Shown: positions 1 through 4,715 of the stretch, one piece after another
How positions within the stretch are numbered: the stretch's first letter is position 1
Layout: the number at the start of each line of letters is the position of its first letter
Origin: Actinomycetota bacterium
GTDB lineage: Bacteria > Actinomycetota > Actinomycetes > S36-B12
Length of the DNA stretch: 5,265 nucleotides
NCBI GenBank assembly: GCA_009726075.1
Contig: WLND01000154.1
Span: forward strand, 1-5,265
Direction of reading: 5' to 3'
The notes under the pieces: model-generated
The model's database searches: none
What the model was told of the DNA's origin: nothing
Seen by the model: only the letters and a program-made list of their open reading frames with translations
Position numbers and translations under genes: made by a program

Positions 1-515
1 AAGTTCTCGACCATGCGCGGAGCCTGGCACTGCCACGTCGGGGGCTCGCCGGCGTAGAGCCACCAGTCGGAGTTCTCGGCCTCCGGTACGGCCGGGATGC
101 CGCGACGCTCGGTGCCCTCAGCTGCGAGGCAGGTCCAGACCAGAGCCCCGTGCTCGACCACTCGGTATGAGGCGATCCGCACCTTGGCCGCGAGCGCCTG
201 ATTGGCAACCTGCGGGATTCGAACGCACTGGCCGGCCCCGTCGTACTCCCATGCGTGGTACGGACATCGGATGCAGCCGTCACCCGTGACGACACCGCCC
301 GCCGACAGCATCGTGCCTCGATGCGCGCAGAGGTCGTCGGTGAGTGCAAGGGTGCCGTCCGGTGCACGCCAGAGCACGAGATCCTCGTCCAGGAGGGTCA
401 CGGCGACCATCTGCCCCGGTGCGACGTCAGCCGACCGGGCGATCGGGTGCCAGTAGGGGCGCGCCGCATCGAGGAACAGTGCCTCGTCCTGCGGCGAGCG
501 AGCTGGAGTTCGCAC
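1..515 (-). CDS. Rieske [2Fe-2S] ring-hydroxylating-type oxygenase, alpha subunit (second copy, 3' truncated by window)
   Basis: The visible 171 residues are the N-terminal Rieske domain of an aromatic-ring-hydroxylating/demethylating oxygenase. Such proteins pass electrons from a [2Fe-2S] cluster to a mononuclear Fe(II) that activates O2. Cluster ligands are Cys63 and His65 (CAHRG) and Cys84 and His87 (CPYHAW), followed by YDGAGQC and a conserved IPQ. There are 18 residues between the two halves, where 16-17 is usual. The last visible residues, RMVENF, normally lead into the D-x2-H-x4-H iron-binding helix, so the cut is just before the active site. The GTG start at 515 is chosen because GAGGT lies 4 nt upstream, overlapping the TGA of the deacylase gene. 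The 7-nt gap implies translational coupling. The protein is clearly different from the Rieske enzyme encoded at 2731-3768, so this is not a recent duplication. The substrate cannot be told. Confidence 0.92.
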   Translation of the reverse strand, partial: MRTPARSPQDEALFLDAARPYWHPIARSADVAPGQMVAVTLLDEDLVLWRAPDGTLALTDDLCAHRGTMLSAGGVVTGDGCIRCPYHAWEYDGAGQCVRIPQVANQALAAKVRIASYRVVEHGALVWTCLAAEGTERRGIPAVPEAENSDWWLYAGEPPTWQCQAPRMVEN

Positions 516-522
516 TGCTACC

Positions 523-1554
523 TCACAATTCGGATTGATCGACTTCTTGGCCGATGCTCATCAAGTAGTTGCCCCGAACGACGAGCGGTGGCACTCGGCG
601 CGTGATGACGGTGCCGCCCATCTCGACATGGACGGGGGTCGAGGGCATATCGGGGTCATCGACCGAGTGCAGCCACCCCACGACCTCGCCCGAGCGAACC
701 CGCTCGCCGAGCGCGACCGCTGGCTCGAACAGGCCCGGTCCCGGGGCAATGACCGACGACCGAGCATTGTTGACGTCGATGAACCGCGTGCCCGCCGTGG
801 CCGGTGCATCGACACCGCGGAGGACTCCCCAGTGATTGAGCAGCCTGGTGAGCCCGTCACGCGCCGCCCGCAGCGTGTAGAGGTTCACCGTGCCCCCGCC
901 GGAAAGCTCACTCGACACCATGATCACGCCTGCCTGATCGCACGCCGTGTCGATCGCGCGATTCTCGGTGTTCTCGTCGTAGACCAGCGTGTACGGCATT
1001 CCCATGGCAACCCTGGCCGCCGCCTGGGCTGCTGAGTCCCGGCCGTGGGGCATGCGGGTCATGAACCCGCAGGGCACGTACTCCGATGCCTTGCCGCCGG
1101 AGTGCAGGTCGGCGGCGAAGGTGCAGTGCGGCAGTACGTAGCGCGTGAGGTAATCGGCCAGCGCGTAGGTCGGAGTGCCGTCGGGGTCGCCGGGGTAGGC
1201 GCGGTTGAGGTTGCCGTTATCCAGGGGCGATACGCGACTGCTTGCGAGCACCGCAGGCAGGTTGAGCGCCGGCATGATGATGATGCGCCCGGTGACACGG
1301 TCAGGCGTGAGCGACCGTGCGAGATTCTGGAGGAGGATCTGCCCCTCGTACTCATCGCCGTGGGTGCCGGCGGTGAGCAGCACGGTGGGGCCAGCCCCGC
1401 CGTTGATGACCACGACCGGCACCGGGATGACCCCGTACTCCACATCGGGGGTGGTCGACTGCACAAGGCCGATGCGGGCAACGCTGCGGCCGGGTGCATC
1501 GAGATCGAGGTCGGTGTTCGTTCGGGTCGGCGGGTCAAGCCGTTGCAACGTCAT
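523..1554 (-). CDS. Zinc-dependent N-acyl deacylase, aspartoacylase/succinylglutamate desuccinylase family (DoeB-like)
   Basis: This 343-residue cytoplasmic enzyme belongs to the M14-like aspartoacylase/AstE family, which removes an acyl group from the amino group of an amino acid. Visible zinc ligands are His65 and Glu68 (GTHGDEYEG) and His151 (DLHSGG). LNR at 116-118 is the usual substrate-binding motif, and Glu216 in SSELSGGG sits where the catalytic glutamate is expected. Residues about 270-343 form the C-terminal beta domain. Length and motif wording (HGDEYEG, GNLNR, DxHSGG, ELxGGG) resemble DoeB/EutE, the N-acetyl-diaminobutyrate deacetylase of ectoine breakdown, as I recall that family. 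No ectoine hydrolase (DoeA/EutD) is in the window, so the real substrate may be another N-acyl amino acid or amide. The ATG start has only a weak purine-rich upstream stretch. The gene is followed 7 nt later by a Rieske oxygenase gene and preceded by a transporter lipoprotein gene, which suggests it acts on an imported compound. Confidence 0.9.
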   Translation of the reverse strand: MTLQRLDPPTRTNTDLDLDAPGRSVARIGLVQSTTPDVEYGVIPVPVVVINGGAGPTVLLTAGTHGDEYEGQILLQNLARSLTPDRVTGRIIIMPALNLPAVLASSRVSPLDNGNLNRAYPGDPDGTPTYALADYLTRYVLPHCTFAADLHSGGKASEYVPCGFMTRMPHGRDSAAQAAARVAMGMPYTLVYDENTENRAIDTACDQAGVIMVSSELSGGGTVNLYTLRAARDGLTRLLNHWGVLRGVDAPATAGTRFIDVNNARSSVIAPGPGLFEPAVALGERVRSGEVVGWLHSVDDPDMPSTPVHVEMGGTVITRRVPPLVVRGNYLMSIGQEVDQSEL

Positions 1555-1603
1555 GTCGAGTGCCTGCCTGATCGGGTGGTTCGGTTCGTCGAGTGCGCAG
1601 GTG

Positions 1604-1629
1604 GCGGGAGGACCCTTGGGCCCTCCCGC
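1604..1629 (-). terminator. GC-rich hairpin between the lipoprotein and deacylase genes (attenuator or weak terminator)
   Basis: An 8-bp perfect inverted repeat (GCGGGAGG at 1604-1611, CCTCCCGC at 1622-1629) encloses 10 nt, inside which CC/GG can pair again around a CTTG loop. It lies 22 nt after the lipoprotein stop codon. No U-tract follows in the minus-strand transcript, so it is not a classical intrinsic terminator. In operons with binding-protein genes such hairpins often stabilise the upstream message or partly end transcription, giving more binding protein than downstream enzyme. That role is inferred here. Confidence 0.45.
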
Positions 1630-1651
1630 AACCGTCCGCGCGTCGGGCGGT

Positions 1652-2626
1652 CTAGCCCTTGGCTTCGTTCACCGTTGCGGTGGTCACCTTGCCGGAGGAC
1701 AGGCCCCACTGGTCGGCAATCGCGCCGTACGTGCCGTCGTCAATGAGTCCCTGAAGGGCTGCTGACGCCGCCTCGGCCATGCCGCTTCCCTTCTTGAAGA
1801 CCATGCCACCGGGGCCCGAGTTGAGCAGCGGGCCGGCCGCGATCTCGAAGGCACCCGCCGAGTTCTCGGCGATGTAGGCACCATTGCCGCTGTCGACGAT
1901 GACGATGTCTGCTCGTCCGCTCTGAAGGGCGAGCGGCAGCTCCTCGGAGCCCCCGAGCGAGAGCACCTCGATCGGATCCTTTCCGGCTGCTGCGCAGTCC
2001 TTGTTGATCGCCGGAATCGTGACGACCTCCTGGGTGCTGCCCTTGGTCACCGCGGTCTTGACCCCGCAGAGCGTGGTGTCGAGGGCGAGGGCCTTCGGGT
2101 TTCCGGTGAGGACGAGGCCCGAGTCGCCGGACTGGAAGTACGTGACGAAGTCGACCTCCTTCTGGCGCTCCGGAGTGATGGAGAAGGCCGAGACGCCGGC
2201 CTCGTAGCGGTTGCTCGCGAGCGAGGGGATGATCGAGTCAAATGCCGCATCGACGATCTCGAGCTTGAGGCCCAGGCGGCTCGCCATCTGCGTCGCGACA
2301 TCGACGTCGAAGCCGATCGGCGTGACATTGTCGGTGTCCTTGTAGCCGAAGGGCGGGTAGGCGACCTCCATGCCGACGGTCAGGGTGCCGTCGTCTGCGA
2401 TCCCGGCCGGGATCAGCGCGACTGCCGCCGCATCAATGCCCGCTGCGGCGGAGGCCGCCGGGGCCGATGCTGCTGGCGCAGAGGCTGCTGCGGACGATGC
2501 GGCTGGCGCTGCGGACGATGCGGCCGTCGTGCTGCTGCCGCCGCACGCTGCCAGGCCAAGCGCCAATGCGGCCGCTGAGACCGTGATCGCCGAAACCCGA
2601 GCCCGATTATTCGTTGTTCTGCTCAT
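1652..2626 (-). CDS. ABC transporter substrate-binding lipoprotein, polar amino acid type (family 3)
   Basis: This 324-residue lipoprotein is the extracellular ligand-capturing part of an ABC importer. Residues 1-27 are a lipoprotein signal peptide (basic NNRAR, then a hydrophobic stretch) ending in the lipobox LAAC, with Cys28 the lipidated residue. Residues 29-62 are an Ala/Ser/Pro linker. The SBP_bac_3 domain runs from about residue 78 to 310, with the typical AYPPF, GFDVDVA, FDSIIPSLASNRYEAGVSAFSITPER and QSGRAD blocks. By analogy with glutamine-binding protein, Arg154 (ITPER) would hold an alpha-carboxylate and Asp245 (VIVDS) an alpha-amino group, so the ligand is probably amino-acid-like. 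Cys187 and Cys211 may form a disulphide. The ATG at 2626 is preferred over an in-frame ATG at 2656: AAGGAGG lies 8 nt upstream of the former, and the signal peptide then begins at residue 1. No permease or ATPase gene is in the window. The gene is flanked by genes for a Rieske oxygenase and a deacylase. Confidence 0.95.
   Translation of the reverse strand: MSRTTNNRARVSAITVSAAALALGLAACGGSSTTAASSAAPAASSAAASAPAASAPAASAAAGIDAAAVALIPAGIADDGTLTVGMEVAYPPFGYKDTDNVTPIGFDVDVATQMASRLGLKLEIVDAAFDSIIPSLASNRYEAGVSAFSITPERQKEVDFVTYFQSGDSGLVLTGNPKALALDTTLCGVKTAVTKGSTQEVVTIPAINKDCAAAGKDPIEVLSLGGSEELPLALQSGRADIVIVDSGNGAYIAENSAGAFEIAAGPLLNSGPGGMVFKKGSGMAEAASAALQGLIDDGTYGAIADQWGLSSGKVTTATVNEAKG
2487..2524. repeat. 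21-bp-period direct repeat in the lipoprotein linker coding region
   Basis: GCTGCGGACGATGCGGC occurs at 2487-2503 and again at 2508-2524, an identical 17-bp unit with a 21-bp (7-codon) period. In the protein it gives the repeated AASSAA blocks of the linker after the lipidated cysteine. Surrounding linker codons are looser versions of the same pattern. It is a low-complexity spacer that probably arose by in-frame slippage. Confidence 0.7.
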
Positions 2627-2634
2627 TCTTAATG

Positions 2635-2641
2635 CCTCCTT
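2635..2641 (-). promoter_or_regulatory. Strong Shine-Dalgarno site of the lipoprotein gene
   Basis: AAGGAGG on the minus strand, 8 nt before the ATG at 2626, is the strongest ribosome binding site in the window. It decides the start codon, since the farther in-frame ATG at 2656 would put the site inside the coding region. It also fits the high expression usual for binding proteins. The rest of the 104-nt gap (2627-2730) shows no clear terminator and no convincing promoter. Confidence 0.85.
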
Positions 2642-2730
2642 GAGATGGACGAGCACGATGCCCGATCCAGTGGCCTGCCCTACCAGTGTGCTGTGCTGAC
2701 GTGAACTGCATATTTCGTCGAGAGCCCCCG

Positions 2731-3768
2731 CTAGCGAACGACCTGCTTGTCCTCGGCCATGAGGGCCTCCTGCTCGGCGGCGAGCCGCTGAGCGGTGATG
2801 CGTCTGGCCTTTGCGACGCCGGCATCCTGGGCGATGAGCACATCATGCTCGTTCGCCGGCCTGCCTCGAAGGCCGATCTCCTGCCACTCGAGTGCATCGG
2901 CGTCCTCTTGCAGGACCGTTGCGAGCCCCACGACCAGCTCATCGGTGGCCCATTGCTGGTCAACCCCGAAGTTGCGGGCGAAGGCGTAGTAGTACCAGGT
3001 GTTTTCTGCGTCGATCGGCGTGATGCCGTTGAGGACCTTGATCAAGAAGCCCTCCTCGCGCGGACGCCCCTCGGCGGTGATGCCGGAGTGGAGGACATGG
3101 AAGCTCGGAATGTGGAATTCAGTGCAGTGGAACCGATCGTAGAGGCCCTCGGTCGCCATCGTGCTCGCGTAGAGGGGCGGCGCGACCACGCTCGGCATGA
3201 GGCGATCCACGCTCACGACCTGACCGTCGACCTCGACGGTGATGCCGTGCTTGTAGATGTAGTCGTCGCCCACGGTCGACGTGTGGATGAACGACTCGTG
3301 GGTGAGATCGAGCAGGTTGTCGTGGATGAGGTCGGCGCGGCACTTGAAGTGGAAACTGTGCGTCACCGTCGCCCATTCGGGATCGTTCATCCAATGGGTA
3401 TCGGGCACGAGGGCCTCGTCGGCCTGGCCCGCGTCACCCGTCCAGATCCAGATCCATCCGTCCTTCTCGACCACCGGAAACGAGCGCACGCGAGCCCGCT
3501 CCGGGATCGAGTCCTGGGCGGGGACCCGCACGCACGCCCCCTCGCAGTCGAAGGTGAACCCGTGGTAGCCGCACTCGATGGCGTCATCGACGACCCGGCC
3601 GGGCGACAGCGGGAACCCGCGATGCGCGCAGCGATCCTCGAGAACCACCGACCCGCCATCGCGCTTGCGATAGAGCACGACGGGGATCTCGCAGATGACC
3701 CGGCGGATGGGCTCGCGCGACACTTCGGAGCTCCAAGCGGCGACGTACCACGTGTTGAGGATGTACAT
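2731..3768 (-). CDS. Rieske [2Fe-2S] non-heme iron oxygenase, VanA-like alpha subunit
   Basis: This complete 345-residue oxygenase matches the size of VanA-type Rieske monooxygenases (vanillate or dicamba O-demethylases). These hydroxylate or demethylate small substrates with O2 and electrons from a separate reductase. The N-terminus MYILNTWYVAAW is typical of the class. Rieske ligands are Cys47 and His49 (CAHRG) and Cys66 and His69 (CGYHG), with the standard 16-residue gap. The catalytic domain has D154-x2-H157-x4-H162 in LLDLTHESFIH, giving the bridging Asp and two iron-binding His. Asp309 in NEHDV is a reasonable third ligand, by inference. The start at 3768 has GGAGGT 3 nt upstream. The open frame continues to 4125, but that stretch overlaps the divergent regulator gene and lacks family similarity. 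It is the first gene of the minus-strand cluster, probably controlled from 3769-3915. No reductase gene is adjacent. The substrate is unknown. Confidence 0.95.
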   Translation of the reverse strand: MYILNTWYVAAWSSEVSREPIRRVICEIPVVLYRKRDGGSVVLEDRCAHRGFPLSPGRVVDDAIECGYHGFTFDCEGACVRVPAQDSIPERARVRSFPVVEKDGWIWIWTGDAGQADEALVPDTHWMNDPEWATVTHSFHFKCRADLIHDNLLDLTHESFIHTSTVGDDYIYKHGITVEVDGQVVSVDRLMPSVVAPPLYASTMATEGLYDRFHCTEFHIPSFHVLHSGITAEGRPREEGFLIKVLNGITPIDAENTWYYYAFARNFGVDQQWATDELVVGLATVLQEDADALEWQEIGLRGRPANEHDVLIAQDAGVAKARRITAQRLAAEQEALMAEDKQVVR

Positions 3769-3778
3769 TCGACCTCCG

Positions 3779-3802
3779 GGATACAGTGGATACAGTGGAT
3801 AC
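3779..3802. repeat. 9-bp tandem repeat, 2.7 copies, in the oxygenase leader
   Basis: GGATACAGT is repeated at 3779-3787 and 3788-3796, with a third partial copy GGATAC at 3797-3802. It begins 2 nt upstream of the Shine-Dalgarno site of the oxygenase gene (GGAGGT, 3772-3777 on the minus strand). It could be a set of regulator half-sites or a slippage-prone spacer. It is too short and too few for a CRISPR. Confidence 0.75.
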
Positions 3803-3815
3803 GATCGGTACCGTA
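3800..3815. promoter_or_regulatory. Candidate operator: imperfect palindrome
   Basis: The outer arms TACG (3800-3803) and CGTA (3812-3815) are inverted repeats. Within the site are two perfect short palindromes, CGATCG (3802-3807) and CGGTACCG (3806-3813). The site adjoins the 9-bp tandem repeats and lies 32 nt upstream of the oxygenase start. Dimeric GntR-family proteins bind short palindromes, so this is a plausible target, but the match is modest and no consensus for this regulator is known. Confidence 0.3.
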
Positions 3816-3861
3816 ACAGGCCGAATGGACGATGCGGGGCAATACTGATGAACGGCCTTAA

Positions 3862-3888
3862 CGAAGAGTCCCGCCCTACCGAAGAGTC
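3862..3888. repeat. Pair of 9-bp direct repeats, 18-bp period, upstream of the GntR gene
   Basis: CGAAGAGTC occurs at 3862-3870 and 3880-3888. Similarity extends leftwards to 11 of 13 bases when TTAA/CTAC are included. The 18-bp period puts both copies on roughly the same DNA face, as expected for two regulator contacts or a pair of activator sites. The second copy ends 27 nt before the GTG start of the regulator gene, where binding could give autoregulation. Confidence 0.55.
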
Positions 3889-3915
3889 GAACGCTGCACG
3901 GGGAAGGATCAGGGC

Positions 3916-4605
3916 GTGAGCACGCCGTTTGCCCGCCCTGGGGGCACCCTCGCCAAGACCACGCAAGACCCTCGACCACTTGCCATCCGGGTCTACGAGA
4001 GCGTCCGCGACAGCATCGTGAACGGCGAGATCCCCCCGAACACGCAGCTCGTCCAGGAGCAGACCGCCGAGTCGCTCGGCGTCTCGCGCACGCCGGTGCG
4101 CGATGCACTGCTGCGCCTGGCCCACGAGGGCCTGGTCACCAGGATTTCAGGGGGCGGATACCTCGTCAACGACCTGGCCGAACAGGACATCAACGACATC
4201 TTCCAGGTGCGAGAAAGCCTCGAGTCGCTCGCCGTTCGTCTCTCATTCGGACGCCACACCCCGATCCAGCTCAGCAGACTGCGCGACTTGGTCGATGCGA
4301 TGGACGAGCGAACAGCCGACCCCGACGCGCCGTGGTTCGAGCTCAACCGCGACTTCCACGTGGCACTCGTGGCGCCTTGCGGCAATCAGGCCCTGCTCGC
4401 CATTCTCGACGACCTCTGGAACAGGCCGGTCAACCGGCTCATCACCCGTCAGTACGTGAGCGATCCGGGCCATGTGCGGCGCATGGTCGATGAGCATCGG
4501 GCCCTGGTCGAGGCGGCTGCCTCCTCCGATCCCGACGTCCTCAACGCCCTGGCCATCGAGCACCTGCAGGATGGCTACGGGTCGACGTCGATCGACACGC
4601 GCTAG
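3916..4605 (+). CDS. GntR-family transcriptional regulator, FCD (FadR) subfamily
   Basis: This 229-residue DNA-binding regulator probably controls the divergent oxygenase-transporter-deacylase cluster and itself. Residues about 20-88 are the GntR winged helix: RVYESVRDSIVNGEI, then the recognition helix SLGVSRTPVRDALLRLAHEG (53-72) and the wing ISGGGYLV. Residues about 91-222 are the all-helical FCD effector domain (RESLESLAVRLS, FHVAL, EHRALVEA). FCD domains usually bind a metal through an Asp and three His and then a carboxylate ligand. Here His148, His194 and His216 are in place, but the usual Asp four residues before the first His is Asn144, an exchange that I believe also occurs in functional members. 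The GTG start has AAGGA 7 nt upstream. Repressor or activator cannot be told, and the effector is likely the pathway substrate or an intermediate. Confidence 0.95.
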   Translation: MSTPFARPGGTLAKTTQDPRPLAIRVYESVRDSIVNGEIPPNTQLVQEQTAESLGVSRTPVRDALLRLAHEGLVTRISGGGYLVNDLAEQDINDIFQVRESLESLAVRLSFGRHTPIQLSRLRDLVDAMDERTADPDAPWFELNRDFHVALVAPCGNQALLAILDDLWNRPVNRLITRQYVSDPGHVRRMVDEHRALVEAAASSDPDVLNALAIEHLQDGYGSTSIDTR

Positions 4606-4620
4606 TGCTGCACCCTCCGC

Positions 4621-4636
4621 CAGCGTCGTCACGCTG
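4621..4636 (+). terminator. Short hairpin after the GntR gene
   Basis: CAGCGT (4621-4626) and ACGCTG (4631-4636) form a perfect 6-bp stem with a CGTC loop, 15 nt after the regulator stop codon. No U-tract follows, so it is at best a weak terminator between the regulator and the potassium transporter genes. Confidence 0.3.
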
Positions 4637-4650
4637 AACCAACGCGCACA

Positions 4651-4697
4651 TGGGAGACTTCGTGCGGCGCCGCCGTCGGCGGAAGCCCCGCATCCCA
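4651..4697 (+). promoter_or_regulatory. Nested stem structure in the leader of the potassium transporter gene
   Basis: Three inverted repeats nest inside each other: TGGGA (4651-4655) with TCCCA (4693-4697), TGCGG (4663-4667) with CCGCA (4688-4692), and CCGCC (4670-4674) with GGCGG (4678-4682) around a 3-nt loop. The fold ends 4 nt before the AGGAG ribosome binding site at 4702-4706. It could affect translation or be partly a transcription stop. It does not match a riboswitch that I recognise. Confidence 0.35.
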
Positions 4698-4715
4698 GCT
4701 CAGGAGACTCCCGAC

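Larger units (their letters stand above)
3769..3915. promoter_or_regulatory. Divergent control region between the Rieske oxygenase and GntR genes
   Basis: These 147 nt separate two divergent genes and must hold promoters for at least the regulator and the oxygenase cluster. They contain 9-bp tandem repeats (3779-3802), an imperfect 16-bp palindrome (3800-3815) and a pair of 9-bp direct repeats 18 bp apart (3862-3888). GntR-type regulators commonly bind such divergent regions and control both sides, so operator sites here are likely. I could not place -35/-10 boxes with confidence. TACGAT at 3800-3805 on the plus strand resembles a -10 box but has no good -35 partner. Confidence 0.7.

Noticed and set aside
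1045..1746. Plus-strand open frame of 233 codons
   Set aside because: It lies opposite the deacylase and lipoprotein genes, crosses their intergenic gap and shows no family motif. It is a GC-driven shadow.
2627..2656. Earlier in-frame ATG for the lipoprotein gene
   Set aside because: The ribosome binding site AAGGAGG lies within this stretch, and the signal peptide fits a start at 2626.
2677..2705. Possible minus-strand promoter: TTCACG, 17 nt, TAGGGC
   Set aside because: The -35 matches 4 of 6 but the -10 only 2 of 6. Such matches are expected by chance in this sequence.
2686..3816. Long plus-strand open frame of 376 codons opposite the Rieske oxygenase gene
   Set aside because: It is antisense to a gene with complete Rieske and iron-binding motifs. 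Its translation is rich in Asp, Arg, His and Val with no recognisable domain, as expected for a shadow frame in GC-rich DNA.
3779..3888. CRISPR-like repeats
   Set aside because: The repeats are 9 bp, two or three copies, with no regular 25-40 nt spacers and no cas genes nearby.
3769..4125. N-terminal extension of the oxygenase frame to an ATG at 4125
   Set aside because: It would overlap the 5' end of the regulator gene by about 210 nt and has no domain similarity. The start at 3768 has GGAGGT and the typical family N-terminus.
4606..4715. Cyclic di-AMP or other riboswitch before the potassium transporter gene
   Set aside because: Potassium genes can carry such riboswitches, but the 110-nt gap lacks the conserved sequence blocks I know, and only simple stems are seen.
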